A DNA stretch of 64,000 bases from Pedococcus sp. 5OH_020. GTDB taxonomy: Bacteria; Actinomycetota; Actinomycetes; Actinomycetales; Dermatophilaceae. The notes below the pieces were generated by a model. The model saw only the letters and a list, made by a program, of their open reading frames with translations. It was not told the DNA's origin and did not search any database. Location: contig NZ_JAPYZV010000005.1 in assembly GCF_027812955.1 (NCBI RefSeq), forward strand, positions 186,001-250,000, read 5' to 3'. The translations under genes and the position numbers were made by a program. Shown piece after piece: positions 9,999-19,679 of this stretch (positions are counted from its first letter, which is position 1; each line of letters starts with the position of its first letter).

Positions 9999-11102
9999 TC
10001 AGTCCCCGAAGCGGCCCTCCCCGGCCTCCAGCGGTAGGGCGGGCTGGGCCGGCGCGCCGCGTGGCGCGGACAGGCCGAGGTGCTGCCAGGCCATCGGTGT
10101 GGCAGCCCGGCCCCGGGGGGTGCGCGTGATGAAGCCCTCACGGACCAGGAAGGGCTCGGCCACCGTCTCGACGGTGTCGGCCTCCTCCCCGACAGCGACG
10201 GCCAGCGTGGACAGGCCGACCGGCCCGCCCGAGAAACGCCGGCACAAGGCGTCGAGGACCGCTCGGTCGAGGCGGTCCAGGCCCCGGTCGTCCACGTCGA
10301 AGAGCGCCAGCGCGGCGTGCGCCGCCGGCTCGTCCACCACGTCGCGTCCGTGCACCTGCGCCCAGTCCCTCACCCGACGGAGGAGACGGTTCGCGATGCG
10401 GGGGGTGCCCCGCGACCGACGAGCGATCTCGGTGATGCCCTCGGGGTCCGCGGCGACGTCCAGGAGGCGAGCCGAGCGAAGCAGGATGGTGACCAGGTCG
10501 TCGGTACCGTAGAAGTCGAGATGCCCCGTGAACCCGAAGCGGTCCCGCAGGGGTGCCGGAAGCAGGCCGGCACGCGTGGTCGCCCCGACGACCGTGAAGG
10601 GAGGAAGCTCCAGCGGGATGGCGGTCGCCCCGGGTCCCTTGCCGACCACGACGTCGACCCGGAAGTCCTCCATGGCGAGGTAGAGCATCTCCTCCGCCGA
10701 GCGCGACATCCGGTGGATCTCGTCGAGGAAGAGGACCTCCCCCTCCATGAGCGAGGACAGCACGGCAGCGAGGTCCCCGGCGTGCTGGATCGCCGGTCCG
10801 CTCGTGATCCGGATCGGCCGCTCCAGCTCGGCGCCGATGAGCATGGCGAGCGTCGTCTTGCCGAGGCCCGGGGGTCCGGAGAGCAGGACGTGGTCGGGCG
10901 CGCTCCCGCGGCGACGGGCGGCCTCCAGCACGAGGGACAGCTGGTCCCGCACGCGCGTCTGGCCGGAGAACTCGCTGAGCCGCCGTGGGCGCAGCGCCAT
11001 CTCCACCGTGCGCTCGTCCGCGTCGCCTTGGGCGTCGACAATGCGCGCCGTCGCGTCGAGCGAGGAGTCCTCGTACATCTCCGAGGAGAAGCCGTCTCCC
11101 AT
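9999..11102 (-). CDS. ruvB: Holliday junction branch-migration helicase RuvB
   Basis: 367 residues. AAA+ motor that drives branch migration of Holliday junctions with RuvA. Walker [10 protein letters not shown] is at about 76-84 and Walker [10 protein letters not shown] follows. [18 protein letters not shown] (sensor 1 region) and the C-terminal winged-helix segment ([13 protein letters not shown]) are intact. I chose the ATG at 11102, five bases after the ruvA stop. The open frame continues upstream, but that part overlaps ruvA and has no RuvB-like sequence. Confidence 0.96.
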   Translation of the reverse strand: MGDGFSSEMYEDSSLDATARIVDAQGDADERTVEMALRPRRLSEFSGQTRVRDQLSLVLEAARRRGSAPDHVLLSGPPGLGKTTLAMLIGAELERPIRITSGPAIQHAGDLAAVLSSLMEGEVLFLDEIHRMSRSAEEMLYLAMEDFRVDVVVGKGPGATAIPLELPPFTVVGATTRAGLLPAPLRDRFGFTGHLDFYGTDDLVTILLRSARLLDVAADPEGITEIARRSRGTPRIANRLLRRVRDWAQVHGRDVVDEPAAHAALALFDVDDRGLDRLDRAVLDALCRRFSGGPVGLSTLAVAVGEEADTVETVAEPFLVREGFITRTPRGRAATPMAWQHLGLSAPRGAPAQPALPLEAGEGRFGD

Positions 11103-11107
11103 GCGCC

Positions 11108-11710
11108 CTACCGCCCCAGCTCGCGGAGCGCGGCCCGGAGCATCTGTGAGACCTCGGCGTCCGCGGGGGCGGAGTCCGCCACCGAGCCCACCGCCTCCTC
11201 GGCCTGCTTGGTGGAGTAGCCCAGGCCGACGAGGGCCTCGGTCACCTGGTCCCTCCAGGCAGCGACCGACGAAGGCCCGGCGGCCACGGTCGTGGAGCCG
11301 GTCACACTCGGCAGGGCGATCTTGTCGCGCAGCTCGAGGACGATGCGCTCCGCACCTTTCCTGCCGATGCCGGGCACCTTGGTCAGAGTGGCGAGGTCCC
11401 CGCTCGTGACGGCGGAGCGCAGCCGGTCCGGGGCCAGGACCGAGAGCATGGCCAGCGCGAGCCGCGGGCCCACGCCCGACACGGTCTGTACCTGCTCGAA
11501 GACGTCGCGCTCGTCTGCGGTGGCGAAACCGTAGAGGGTGAGCGAGTCCTCGCGGACGACGAGGGTGGTGGCCAGCAGCGCCTCCTGGGCAAGCTGGAGG
11601 GTGGAGGCGGTCGCCGGTGTGGTGTGGAGCAGCATGCCGACACCGCCGACCTCGACCACGACGCGGTCGAGGCCCACGTGCTGCACCGTTCCTCGCACCG
11701 ACGCGATCAT
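11108..11710 (-). CDS. ruvA: Holliday junction DNA-binding subunit RuvA
   Basis: 200 residues. Binds four-way junctions and loads RuvB. The N-terminal OB-fold (MIASVRGTV.. to about 65) is followed by two helix-hairpin-helix motifs ([13 protein letters not shown] and [13 protein letters not shown]). A C-terminal RuvB-interacting domain (about 150-200) follows an acidic/Ala linker. Its ATG overlaps the ruvC stop (ATGA) and it is followed by ruvB, giving a ruvCAB operon. Confidence 0.96.
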   Translation of the reverse strand: MIASVRGTVQHVGLDRVVVEVGGVGMLLHTTPATASTLQLAQEALLATTLVVREDSLTLYGFATADERDVFEQVQTVSGVGPRLALAMLSVLAPDRLRSAVTSGDLATLTKVPGIGRKGAERIVLELRDKIALPSVTGSTTVAAGPSSVAAWRDQVTEALVGLGYSTKQAEEAVGSVADSAPADAEVSQMLRAALRELGR

Positions 11711-12243
11711 CGGGCGACCGCCTTGAGTCTGGCCTGCTCCAGCCGTGCCGCCTCCTCGAGCCGGCCCACGGCCGCGCCCTGCCAGAGGTGGCAGATGGCC
11801 AGTGCGAGCGCGTCGGCCGCATCGGCCGGCCGGGGGGCAGTCTCCATGCGCAGGATGCGCGTCACCATCGCCGTCACCTGTGCCTTGCCGGCACGACCTG
11901 AGCCGGTGACCGCCGCCTTGACCGACGTGGGGGTATGCAGCGTCACCGGCAGGCCCCGGCGCGCGGCCGCAAGCATCGGCACCGCCGACGCCTGCGCGGT
12001 GCCCATTACGCTGGCGACGTTGACGTCCGCGAACACCTGCTCCACCGCGACGGCGTCCGGCAGGAACCTGTCGAGCCAGCTGTCCAGCTCGGTCTGCAGG
12101 TAGAGCAGCCGCTGCGCGGTCGGCTCGGCGGCAGGAGTGCGCACCACACCGACTGCGACCAGGCGCACCTGGCGTCCGGAGCCGCCCTCCACGACCCCGA
12201 TACCGCAGCGGGTGAGGCCGGGGTCGACCCCGAGTACGCGCAC
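11707..12243 (-). CDS. ruvC: Holliday junction resolvase RuvC
   Basis: 178 residues. Endonuclease that resolves Holliday junctions. The catalytic acids are visible in the usual places: D7 ([12 protein letters not shown]), a glutamate in VAVEQVF (about 68), and an aspartate in the C-terminal [13 protein letters not shown]. The nucleotide-contact segment [13 protein letters not shown] is present. GTG start at 12243; the first gene of ruvC-ruvA-ruvB, 96 bp after yebC. Confidence 0.96.
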   Translation of the reverse strand: MRVLGVDPGLTRCGIGVVEGGSGRQVRLVAVGVVRTPAAEPTAQRLLYLQTELDSWLDRFLPDAVAVEQVFADVNVASVMGTAQASAVPMLAAARRGLPVTLHTPTSVKAAVTGSGRAGKAQVTAMVTRILRMETAPRPADAADALALAICHLWQGAAVGRLEEAARLEQARLKAVAR

Positions 12244-12339
12244 GTCTGCTGCTCCCTCATCTCCGAACAGGTGTTCGGCTGGAACGCTACCTGCGATCGC
12301 CGCCCCCGCTCGGCACCAACACGCGCGCGGGTCCCGCGC

Positions 12340-13098
12340 CTACTCGTCGCCGTCGAGCTCGGCGAGCACCTCGTCGCTGACCTCCCCGTTGGCGAAGACG
12401 TCCTGGACGTCGTCGGAGTCCTCCAGCGCCTCGACCACGCGAATCATCTTGCGGGCTCCGTCCGCGTCGAGGGGTACCTGGAGGTTGGGGACCCACGAGG
12501 CCTCGGCGGAGTCGTAGTCGATCCCCGCGTCCTGGACGGCCTTGCGGACCGCGACGAAGTCGGAGGCGTCGGAGATGATCTCGTAGGTGTCCCCGAGGTC
12601 GTTGACCTCGTCTGCGCCTGCTTCAAGGACGACCTCGAGGATGTCGTCCTCGGTCTTGTCCCCCTTCGGTACGACGACCACGCCCTTGCGGTCGAAGACG
12701 TACGCCACCGACCCGGGGTCCGCCAGTTGGCCGCCGTTGCGGGTCAGCGCCGTGCGGACCTCCGCCGCCGCGCGGTTGCGGTTGTCGGTGAGGCACTCGA
12801 TGAGGACGGCCACGCCGCCAGGGGCGTACCCCTCGTACGTGATGGTCTGCCAGTCCGCGCCGCCGGCCTCGGCGCCCGAGCCGCGCTTGACCGCGCGGTC
12901 GATGTTGTCGTTGGGGACGGAGGTCTTCTTGGCCTTCTGGATCGCGTCGTAGAGCGTCGGGTTGCCGGCCGGGTCACCACCACCGGTGCGGGCCGCGACC
13001 TCGATGTTCTTGATCAGCTTCGCGAAGAGCTTGCCCCGCTTGGCGTCGATCGCAGCCTTCTTGTGCTTGGTGGTCGCCCATTTGGAGTGGCCGCTCAT
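12340..13098 (-). CDS. yebC: YebC/PmpR family translation/transcription factor
   Basis: 252 residues. The signature N-terminus [28 protein letters not shown] and [16 protein letters not shown] identify the family with certainty. Members have been described as transcriptional regulators and, more recently, as factors easing ribosome stalling at proline stretches; the sequence cannot say which applies here. The ATG overlaps the pdxT stop (ATGA), so the two are co-translated, and ruvC follows. Confidence 0.94.
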   Translation of the reverse strand: MSGHSKWATTKHKKAAIDAKRGKLFAKLIKNIEVAARTGGGDPAGNPTLYDAIQKAKKTSVPNDNIDRAVKRGSGAEAGGADWQTITYEGYAPGGVAVLIECLTDNRNRAAAEVRTALTRNGGQLADPGSVAYVFDRKGVVVVPKGDKTEDDILEVVLEAGADEVNDLGDTYEIISDASDFVAVRKAVQDAGIDYDSAEASWVPNLQVPLDADGARKMIRVVEALEDSDDVQDVFANGEVSDEVLAELDGDE

Positions 13099-13694
13099 TG
13101 GTGTGTCCTCACGATCTCGACGAATTCGGCGTGGACCCGGTGGTCGCCGCTCACTTCCGGGTGGAAGGAGGTGGCCATCAGGGCCCCCTGACGAACGGCG
13201 ACGATCCTACCTGCGGCCGGACCGTCCTCCACACGCGCCAGAACCCGCACGTCGTCCCCCGTCTCCTCGACCCAGGGCGCGCGGATGAAGACCGCTCGCA
13301 CCGTCCCGTCGAGACCCGTGAAGTGGATGTCCTCCTCGAAGGAGTCGACCTGTCGACCGAACGCGTTCCGACGCACGGTGATGTCCAGCCCACCCACGGT
13401 CTGCTGGTCCGCCCGCGCGTCCGCGAGGCGGTCCGCCAGCATGATCATCCCGGCACACGAGCCGTACGCCGGCATCCCCTCGGCGAGCCGGGCGCGCAAC
13501 GGCTCGAGCAGGTCGAAGGCCCGGACGAGCTTGTCCATGGTGGTCGACTCGCCCCCGGGGATGACGAGACCGTCGACGCGCTCCAGCTCGGCGGGGCGTC
13601 GCACGGTGACGGCCTGCGCCCCGACCTTCTCGAGAACGGCCACGTGCTCACGGACGTCGCCCTGGACCGCGAGGACGCCGATGGTGGGTTTCAC
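13095..13694 (-). CDS. pdxT: Pyridoxal 5'-phosphate synthase glutaminase subunit PdxT
   Basis: 199 residues. Releases ammonia from glutamine and channels it to PdxS for vitamin B6 (PLP) synthesis. Class I amidotransferase triad: Cys in [11 protein letters not shown] (about 80), His and Glu in SFHPEVSGD near the C-terminus; PGGESTT forms the oxyanion region. The GTG start follows TACGCT by six bases, consistent with a leaderless message independent of pdxS. Unusually for an actinobacterial pdxST locus, a gene on the other strand lies between the two subunits. Confidence 0.95.
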   Translation of the reverse strand: MKPTIGVLAVQGDVREHVAVLEKVGAQAVTVRRPAELERVDGLVIPGGESTTMDKLVRAFDLLEPLRARLAEGMPAYGSCAGMIMLADRLADARADQQTVGGLDITVRRNAFGRQVDSFEEDIHFTGLDGTVRAVFIRAPWVEETGDDVRVLARVEDGPAAGRIVAVRQGALMATSFHPEVSGDHRVHAEFVEIVRTHQ

Positions 13695-13789
13695 CGGGCC
13701 AGCGTAGATGGACCGGACACGACGGCATCGCGCCGGCTGGGTGCCGGCCGGTCCCGGCGGCGCGGACGCTGCCTCGCTAGGGTTGCGCC

Positions 13790-14347
13790 ATGCGACGCGT
13801 CGAGATCCGTGAGCGCGTGGCCGGCGACCTGCCGCAGCTGGTGGAGGTGCTCACCGCGCAGCAGCCTTTCACCGGGTATCCGCAGCGGTGGCCGCTCCCC
13901 TTCCCCGTCGAGCAGTTCGTCATGCGCCCGACCGAGGAGGCCGCCTGGGTCGCCGTCGAGGGCGAGCGTGTCCTCGGGCACGTCGCGGTCACCCGGGTCG
14001 AGGAGGGGCCGGAGGTGCCCATCTGGGAGAGCGGGTCCGGGCGGCCGGCTCAGGAGCTCGCCGTCGTGGCAGTGCTCTTCGTCGACCACGCCGCCAGCGG
14101 CCGGGGCGTCGGCAGCCTGCTCCTGCAGCGCGCGGTCGAGTACATCCGCCAGTCGGGACGCGTCCCGGTCCTCGACGTGGTCCAGGAGGGCGGCCGAGCT
14201 GCTTCGCTGTACCGCCGCCGCGGCTGGCAGGAGGTGGGCCAGGCGCGACCGTGGTGGCTGCCCGCGGACCACCGGCCGGTCCTGCTCATGGTGCTGCCGG
14301 AGCCGGCCCGCGTCGAGGCCACTGCCCGGCACAGGTCCGCCGGCTGA
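13790..14347 (+). CDS. GNAT family N-acetyltransferase
   Basis: 185 residues. A single GNAT fold covers about 2-160: [25 protein letters not shown] is the acetyl-CoA binding motif A (pattern Q/RxxGxG/A), and [13 protein letters not shown] is the C-terminal motif B. The substrate is unknown. The ATG is preceded by TAGGGT (13778-13783) at six bases, a leaderless arrangement. It lies on the plus strand between pdxS and pdxT and ends only 5 bp from the pdxS stop. Confidence 0.85.
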   Translation: MRRVEIRERVAGDLPQLVEVLTAQQPFTGYPQRWPLPFPVEQFVMRPTEEAAWVAVEGERVLGHVAVTRVEEGPEVPIWESGSGRPAQELAVVAVLFVDHAASGRGVGSLLLQRAVEYIRQSGRVPVLDVVQEGGRAASLYRRRGWQEVGQARPWWLPADHRPVLLMVLPEPARVEATARHRSAG

Positions 14348-14352
14348 CCGAC

Positions 14353-15267
14353 CTACCAGCCGCGCTCGGCGAGGCGGTGCGGCTCGGGGATCTCGTCGAC
14401 GTTGATGCCCACCATCGCCTCACCGAGGCCGCGGGAGACCTTGGCGATGACGTCGGGGTCGTCGTAGAAGGTGGTCGCCTTCACGATCGCCTCGGCGCGC
14501 TGGGCGGGGTTGCCGGACTTGAAGATCCCTGACCCGACGAAGACGCCCTCTGCGCCCAGCTGCATCATCATCGCGGCGTCGGCCGGGGTGGCGATGCCGC
14601 CGGCGGTGAACAGCACCACGGGCAGCTTGCCGGCCTCGGCCACCTCCTTGACCAGCTCGTACGGTGCCTGCAGCTCCTTGGCGGCGACGTAGAGCTCGTC
14701 CTCGGGCAGGCCCTGCAGCCGGCGGATCTGCTGGCGGATCTGGCGCATGTGGGTGGTGGCGTTGGAGACGTCACCCGTCCCAGCCTCACCCTTGGAGCGG
14801 ATCATCGCAGCACCCTCGGTGATCCGCCGAAGGGCCTCACCGAGGTTGGTCGCACCGCAGACGAACGGCACGGTGAAGGCCCACTTGTCGATGTGGTTCG
14901 CGTAGTCGGCCGGAGTCAGGACCTCGGACTCGTCGATGTAGTCGACACCCAGGGACTGCAGCACCTGCGCCTCGACGAAGTGGCCGATGCGCGCCTTGGC
15001 CATGACCGGGATCGAGACGGCCTCGATGATGCCGTCGATCATGTCAGGGTCGGACATCCGGGAGACCCCGCCCTGGGCGCGGATGTCCGCGGGGACCCGC
15101 TCGAGCGCCATGACGGCCACCGCGCCGGCGTCCTCGGCGATCTTGGCCTGGTCGGCGTTGACGACGTCCATGATGACGCCGCCCTTGAGCATCTCGGCCA
15201 TGCCCCGCTTCACGCGGGACGTGCCGGTCGTGGGCTGGCTGCCGGGGAGGGTTGCGTCGGCGGACAT
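14353..15267 (-). CDS. pdxS: Pyridoxal 5'-phosphate synthase subunit PdxS
   Basis: 304 residues. Condenses ribose 5-phosphate, glyceraldehyde 3-phosphate and ammonia to PLP as a (beta/alpha)8 dodecamer with PdxT. Seen: [53 protein letters not shown] with the catalytic lysine, [13 protein letters not shown], and the phosphate-binding [29 protein letters not shown]. Length is normal. Three 17-bp direct repeats lie 58-108 bp upstream of the ATG and may control it. Confidence 0.97.
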   Translation of the reverse strand: MSADATLPGSQPTTGTSRVKRGMAEMLKGGVIMDVVNADQAKIAEDAGAVAVMALERVPADIRAQGGVSRMSDPDMIDGIIEAVSIPVMAKARIGHFVEAQVLQSLGVDYIDESEVLTPADYANHIDKWAFTVPFVCGATNLGEALRRITEGAAMIRSKGEAGTGDVSNATTHMRQIRQQIRRLQGLPEDELYVAAKELQAPYELVKEVAEAGKLPVVLFTAGGIATPADAAMMMQLGAEGVFVGSGIFKSGNPAQRAEAIVKATTFYDDPDVIAKVSRGLGEAMVGINVDEIPEPHRLAERGW

Positions 15268-15324
15268 GGGGACCTACTCCAGATCTGTTCAGGGCGCAGC
15301 GCAGGGAAGGCGCTTCACGCCAAT

Positions 15325-15375
15325 GGTAGTTGGTGCCGCGAGGTAGTTGGTACGGCGAGGTAGCTGGTACGGCGA
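15325..15375. repeat. Three tandem 17-bp direct repeats upstream of pdxS
   Basis: Units GGTAGTTGGTGCCGCGA (15325-15341), GGTAGTTGGTACGGCGA (15342-15358) and GGTAGCTGGTACGGCGA (15359-15375) are contiguous and differ by one to three bases. They occupy most of the 149-bp gap between pdxS and the LemA-like gene. A period of 17 bp is near one and a half helical turns. Direct-repeat sites are known for PdxR (MocR family) at pdxST in other Gram-positives, but no such regulator gene is in the window, so a regulatory role is inference. Confidence 0.8.
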
Positions 15376-15416
15376 CGTCCTGGGCGCGGCTGCCGCCGTC
15401 CCGGCCGGGAGGCGGT

Positions 15417-15998
15417 TCACTCGCGCAGCGCCGGAGGCAGGTCGTCGTCGAACTCCACCGTGTGCGGCAGGTCGGCGTGGCCCGCCAGCCGGAACCACCA
15501 CACCACCCTCTTTCGCCGGACGCGCTGCACATCGGTCACCGCGTCGTTGTGGAACCGTCGAGCGAGCTGGACCCTCACCGCTGCCGCCTCGACCCGGCGC
15601 AGAGCCGCCGTCGGCAGACCGTCCGCCTGCCTGATCTGGGCGACCACCTCAGGGGTCAGGGCCGCCTGAAGGGCACTGGTCAGGCCGCTCTCGAGGTCCT
15701 CGCGTGCCCCGAACCTCTGGCCTTCGAGCAGGTCGTCCTCCAGGGCCCGCTCGTTGTGCGCCTCCAGCGACTCCGATGCGGCGCCTGCCAGGATCAGGGC
15801 GCTGGCCGGGTCGACGGCTCCGGAGTTCGCCAGCTCCAAGGTGGCCTCGGCGCGACGGACCAGCTGGGCGTCCAGCGCGGACAGCGACCCCTCGACGCGC
15901 GTGTGCAGGCGGTCCAGCCGGGCCGCGCTGTAGCTGAGGTACCAGGCGATGCCCAGCATCACGGCTACGACGACCACCACCCAGGTGAGGGTGTCCAT
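15417..15998 (-). CDS. LemA-like membrane-anchored coiled protein
   Basis: 193 residues from the ATG that overlaps the pimA stop by one base (TGATG). One N-terminal membrane helix (about 5-24) is followed by a long helical region (RLDRLHTRVEGSLSALDAQLVRRAEATLELA) and a C-terminal RRFHNDAVTDVQRVRRKRVVWWFRLAGHA, which resembles the RxYNDAVRxYN...F stretch of LemA proteins. Function unknown. It is the last gene of the PIM lipid operon, so a cell-envelope role is plausible but unproven. Confidence 0.7.
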   Translation of the reverse strand: MDTLTWVVVVVAVMLGIAWYLSYSAARLDRLHTRVEGSLSALDAQLVRRAEATLELANSGAVDPASALILAGAASESLEAHNERALEDDLLEGQRFGAREDLESGLTSALQAALTPEVVAQIRQADGLPTAALRRVEAAAVRVQLARRFHNDAVTDVQRVRRKRVVWWFRLAGHADLPHTVEFDDDLPPALRE

Positions 15999-17227
15999 CA
16001 GTACTGCCCGGTCCTGCGTCCACGCAGCAGCCGGGTCCAGCGTGTCTCGCCCGGCTGCCCGGCCTGGCCGGGCCGCAGGCCGGAGGTGTCCAGGGACGTC
16101 GAGTCGCTGGCGCTGTTCAGCCCGTGCGTCACGGTGTCGTACACGGCGATGACGTCCTCGGCCACGACCGACCAGTCGAAGACGCGCGCGCGGCGGCTGC
16201 CTGCTGCGCTGAGCCGTCGGCGCTCCGCAGGGCTGCTGAGCAGAGTGTTGAGCTGATGCGCCAGGTCGGCGGCCTGCTCGTTGGCGAACATCGCGCCACA
16301 ACGGCCCCCGTCCAGGACTCTGACGAAGGCTGGAAGGTCACTCGCCACCACGGGGGCACCCGCACTCATGGCCTCGACGAGGACGATGCCGAAGCTCTCT
16401 CCACCGGTGTGGGGCGCCACGTAGACGTCGACGGAGGACAGCAGGGCGGCCTTCTCGTCGTCGCTCACCATTCCCAGGAACTCGGTGGCTGCGGCCACCG
16501 CAGGGTCCAGCCGCTCGCGAGCGGCCTCGATGTCCCCCGGTCCGGCCACCAGGATGCGGGCGCCCGGATGCTCGGCAAGCACCGCCGGCATGGCCGCCGC
16601 CAGCACGGGCAGCCCCTTGCGTGGCTCGTCGATGCGGCCGAGGAAGGCGATCGTCGGCGCGTCTCGCGTCCCGCGCCAGCGCTCGGCCGGCGGCGCGTCC
16701 TCGAACCGGGCGACGTTGACCCCGTTGGGGATCACGACGGCATCGCCCCCGAGATGCGTCGTGACGGTGCGCCGCGCGTCCTCGGACACGGCGATCCGGC
16801 CGTTGATCTTCTCCAGGCTGGGGCGCAGCAAGGGGTACGCGGCCTGCATGGCCCGGGAGCGAAGGTTGGACGTGTGGAACGTGGCCACGACGGGGCCCTC
16901 CGCCGACCACAGGGCCAGCAGCGCGATGCTCGGAGTCACCGGCTCGTGCAGATGGAGGACGTCGAACTCGCCCCGCTCGAGCCACCGCCCGACCCGTGCG
17001 GCGGTGACGGGCCCGAAGCTCAGCCGGGCGACGGACCCGTTGTAGCGCACCGGCACGGCCCGTCCAACCGACTCGACGTAGTCGGGCAGCGGGGTCTCGT
17101 CGTCGGCGGGCGCCAGAACGCAGGCGTGGTGGCCGAGACCGAGCAGGTGCTCGGCCAGGTCGCGGACGTGGTACTGCACGCCGCCGGGGACGTCGAAGGA
17201 GTAGGGACAGACGATGCCGACCCTCAC
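15998..17227 (-). CDS. pimA: Phosphatidylinositol alpha-mannosyltransferase PimA (GT4)
   Basis: 409 residues. Transfers mannose from GDP-mannose to position 2 of the inositol of phosphatidylinositol at the inner membrane face, the first PIM step. Seen: the N-terminal YSFDVPGGVQYHVRDLAEHLLGLGH with the glycine loop, HLHEPVTPS, IPNGVNVARF, FLGRIDEPRKGLPVL, and the EX7E nucleotide-sugar motif in GESFGIVLVEAMSAGAPVVASD. The GTG at 17227 overlaps the upstream acyltransferase stop (GTGA). The order pgsA1-patA-pimA is the one known from mycobacteria, which supports the call. Confidence 0.9.
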   Translation of the reverse strand: MRVGIVCPYSFDVPGGVQYHVRDLAEHLLGLGHHACVLAPADDETPLPDYVESVGRAVPVRYNGSVARLSFGPVTAARVGRWLERGEFDVLHLHEPVTPSIALLALWSAEGPVVATFHTSNLRSRAMQAAYPLLRPSLEKINGRIAVSEDARRTVTTHLGGDAVVIPNGVNVARFEDAPPAERWRGTRDAPTIAFLGRIDEPRKGLPVLAAAMPAVLAEHPGARILVAGPGDIEAARERLDPAVAAATEFLGMVSDDEKAALLSSVDVYVAPHTGGESFGIVLVEAMSAGAPVVASDLPAFVRVLDGGRCGAMFANEQAADLAHQLNTLLSSPAERRRLSAAGSRRARVFDWSVVAEDVIAVYDTVTHGLNSASDSTSLDTSGLRPGQAGQPGETRWTRLLRGRRTGQY

Positions 17228-18123
17228 AGGAAGACCTTCTGCAGCATGTGCCAGTCCTCCGTGTGCTCGCGGATCGCCGCACCGAGAGCGTCGGCACAGA
17301 CCTGGGTCATCGACTCCGCTTTGGAGCGGGTGGTGCCGTCCACCGGCACGGGGACGCGATCGTGGAACGTGATCACCGTGCGGTACTTCCAGCCGGGCCG
17401 CTCCAGGCGCTCGTAGTGGATGGACACCGGGTGCAGCGCCGCCCGGCTGCCGAGCGCCAGCGCCGCGGGACCCGCCGCCATCTTCGACCGGTGGCCGCAG
17501 AGCTCCACCTCGATCCCTCGGGCGGTCAGGTCCCGGTCCCCGAGCAGTGGCATGATGACCGGCCGCACGAGGTGTCCGCGCAGCTGGGCGAACACGTCGC
17601 CGCCCCCCGTCAGCGGCAGGATCGTCATCCCCAGTGACTCGCGGAAGGCGAGGAACTCGCCGTACACCTGCTCCGGCTTGAGGCGCTCCGCCACGGTGAC
17701 GACGGGAGCCAGCTCGCGGGTCCCCCACGCTCCGGCGAGGTCCCAGTTGCCCAGGTGCCCGAGGAAGCACACCACGGGGCGTCCGGCAGCGAGCTCCGCG
17801 CGCACCTGGCCGTCCCCCACGACGCGCACCGAGTCGGCGATCTCCGCGGGCGTTCGGTCAGGGAGGCGGAACGCCTCGCAGTAGTAGCGCAGGTAGGAGC
17901 GCATCCCGGCCCGTACGAGGGCGTCGAGCGCGACGTCGTCGAGCTCGGGCCGCACGGTCGCGTAGTTGCTACGGAGCCGCCGTACGCCTGCGCCCCCCCG
18001 GGCGACGGTGAGGTCGGCCAGCTGCTCGAACACGGTATGCGCCGTGCGCTCCGGGAGCCGCCGGACGGAGGCCCAGCCGAGGCGGTAACCCCCGACGGCG
18101 AGGGTGTCGCCGAGGCTGCTCAC
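17224..18123 (-). CDS. patA: Phosphatidylinositol mannoside acyltransferase (lipid A acyltransferase family)
   Basis: 299 residues from a GTG at 18123. Acylates the mannose of PIM on the cytoplasmic face of the membrane. The HX4D catalytic pair is H123/D128 in LGHLGNWDLAG; downstream PLLGDRDLTARGIEVELCG and PAALALGSRAALHPVSIHYER match the LpxL/HtrB-like fold. It is seven bases downstream of the PI-phosphate synthase and overlaps pimA by four, so the three act in order on the same lipid. Earlier in-frame starts run into the synthase gene and were not used. Confidence 0.88.
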   Translation of the reverse strand: MSSLGDTLAVGGYRLGWASVRRLPERTAHTVFEQLADLTVARGGAGVRRLRSNYATVRPELDDVALDALVRAGMRSYLRYYCEAFRLPDRTPAEIADSVRVVGDGQVRAELAAGRPVVCFLGHLGNWDLAGAWGTRELAPVVTVAERLKPEQVYGEFLAFRESLGMTILPLTGGGDVFAQLRGHLVRPVIMPLLGDRDLTARGIEVELCGHRSKMAAGPAALALGSRAALHPVSIHYERLERPGWKYRTVITFHDRVPVPVDGTTRSKAESMTQVCADALGAAIREHTEDWHMLQKVFL

Positions 18124-18130
18124 CGGCCCC

Positions 18131-18742
18131 TCACAGGGTGCCCAGCGCCTGCTTGCGCACCAGGAGCATCCGCTGCAGCACGGTGATGAGGCTGGCGACG
18201 GCAAGAAGGGCGAGGACGATGGTGAGCACCACTTCGGGCAGCCCCAGCCCGACGAGGCCCGTGGTCACCAGCACGGCGACCAGCCGGTCGGCCCGTTCGG
18301 CGATACCCACGTTCGCGGTGAAGCCCAGACCCTCGGCACGCGCCTTGGCGTAGGAGACGACACTGCCGAGGATGAGGCAGCCCAGGGCCAGCGCCGCCAT
18401 CACGACGTTGTCACCGTCGCCGGCGTACCAGAGCACGAGCCCGCCGAAGATGGCGGAGTCGCCGACCCGGTCGAGCGTGGAGTCGAGGTACGCGCCCCAC
18501 TTGCCGGAACGGTCCGACATCCGCGCCATCACCCCGTCGATGGTGTCGGAGAAGACGAACGCGGTGATGACGAGGGTGCCGACGAAGAACTGGTGGCGCG
18601 GGTAGAAGACCAGCGCACCCGCACAGACCCCGAGGGTGCCCACGGCCGTCACCACGTCGGGGCTGATGCCCAGCTTGAGGAAGAGCCGGGCCACCGGGGT
18701 GAAGATCGTCGTGAACAGGGCGCGTGCGTACTTGTTGAGCAT
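18131..18742 (-). CDS. pgsA1: CDP-alcohol phosphatidyltransferase (phosphatidylinositol phosphate synthase)
   Basis: 203 residues. Probably joins CDP-diacylglycerol and inositol 1-phosphate to phosphatidylinositol phosphate. The family signature Dx2DGx2ARx8Gx3Dx3D is complete (DTIDGVMARM...GAYLDSTLD, about 66-91). About six membrane helices are visible. The start MLNKYAR is typical. Substrate choice (inositol phosphate rather than glycerol phosphate) is inferred from the adjacent patA and pimA. Confidence 0.9.
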   Translation of the reverse strand: MLNKYARALFTTIFTPVARLFLKLGISPDVVTAVGTLGVCAGALVFYPRHQFFVGTLVITAFVFSDTIDGVMARMSDRSGKWGAYLDSTLDRVGDSAIFGGLVLWYAGDGDNVVMAALALGCLILGSVVSYAKARAEGLGFTANVGIAERADRLVAVLVTTGLVGLGLPEVVLTIVLALLAVASLITVLQRMLLVRKQALGTL

Positions 18743-18755
18743 GGTGGGCGACAGC

Positions 18756-19151
18756 CTACTGAGAGGGCGTCGCCTGCCCCGGCACGCACGCCGGGGTGCC
18801 GCCCGGCAGGGCGTAGCGGTGGTCGGCCACCCACGCATAGGCCCTGGCGGCCAGGAAGCTCAGACCCGGCGCGAGCAGCAGGTGGCCCACGGGTCGCCAC
18901 CCGGGCGCGCCGCGGAGGAGTCCTTCCGCCACCGCCCGGTGGCCCGCCACGACCGTGCCGTCCTCGCGGACGAACTGGGCCGCCTCGATGCAGTCGGCCT
19001 CCGTGAGCCCGTAGCGTCCGAGGTCCAGCTGCTGCCACGGCCTGACGTCGTAGCGGTGCCGCCGGTCCACCCACCGTGAGAGGACCCGGACGCTGGTCGT
19101 GCAGAAGCCGCAGTCTCCGTCGAAGACCAGCAGTCCCCCCAGGCCGTCCAT
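18756..19151 (-). CDS. DCC-family thiol-disulfide oxidoreductase (DUF393)
   Basis: 131 residues. The family-defining N-terminus LLVFDGDCGFCTTSVR carries the DxDCGFC motif, followed by RPWQQLD...YGLTEADC. The fold is thioredoxin-like with a CxxC-type site, and partners are unknown. It starts 27 bp from the divergent small-protein/HTTM pair. DUF393 and HTTM proteins are often found together, so a joint envelope redox or carboxylase-like system is an inference worth testing. It ends 14 bp before the PI-phosphate synthase start. Confidence 0.85.
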   Translation of the reverse strand: MDGLGGLLVFDGDCGFCTTSVRVLSRWVDRRHRYDVRPWQQLDLGRYGLTEADCIEAAQFVREDGTVVAGHRAVAEGLLRGAPGWRPVGHLLLAPGLSFLAARAYAWVADHRYALPGGTPACVPGQATPSQ

Positions 19152-19178
19152 GCCGGAAGTCTCTCATCGCGTGGCAGC

Positions 19179-19679
19179 ATGTCGGCTATGAGGGGGGCGG
19201 TGCAGGGGCGGCTCGGACCGTATGCCGTCCTGTGGAGGCTGGCCGTGACGGCCGGCGTCGTGACCACCGTGTGCCTGGGCACCTGGGTGGGCGACGACGG
19301 CTGGTGGCCGTTCGCCCCGATGTCGCAGTATGCCTTCTCCGTGCGCAACGACGGTGTCGTCGGCTCTCTGGGAATGGACGCCCTGACGGTCGACGGCGAC
19401 CTCGTCCGAGTCCCCTTGTCCAAGGAACGGATCGGGATAGAGCGCGCCGAGATCGAGGGCCAGGCCGCGCGTTTCGTCCGCCGCCCGGAGCTCCTCCAGG
19501 ACATCGCCGTGCTGCACTCACGGCGGCTGCCCCGGGAGCCGGCCTACGCCGTGATCTACCTGCGGAACACCTCGACGCGGATCCTCACCGGGGACTCCAC
19601 CGTGACGACGCTGGCCATGTGGAGGGTCGTCGATCCTCGGAACCCTCGCCCGAGCGGCCTACCCGGCGGTGGACCATGA
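19179..19679 (+). CDS. Hypothetical single-pass membrane protein, partner of HTTM protein
   Basis: 166 residues, no family recognised. One N-terminal membrane helix (about 18-36, WRLAVTAGVVTTVCLGTWV) is followed by a WWPFAPMSQYAFSV segment and a globular extracytoplasmic part. An ATG nine bases further in is an alternative start. The stop overlaps the start of the HTTM gene by four bases (ATGA), so the two are translated together. The WPFAPMSQ segment recurs in proteins paired with HTTM/DUF393, as far as I recall, which fits one functional unit. Confidence 0.75.
   Translation: MSAMRGAVQGRLGPYAVLWRLAVTAGVVTTVCLGTWVGDDGWWPFAPMSQYAFSVRNDGVVGSLGMDALTVDGDLVRVPLSKERIGIERAEIEGQAARFVRRPELLQDIAVLHSRRLPREPAYAVIYLRNTSTRILTGDSTVTTLAMWRVVDPRNPRPSGLPGGGP

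Noticed and set aside
11103-11822. Upstream extension of ruvB over ruvA
   Set aside because: The frame is open by chance. The extension is Arg/Pro-rich and overlaps intact ruvA. The ATG at 11102 matches family starts.
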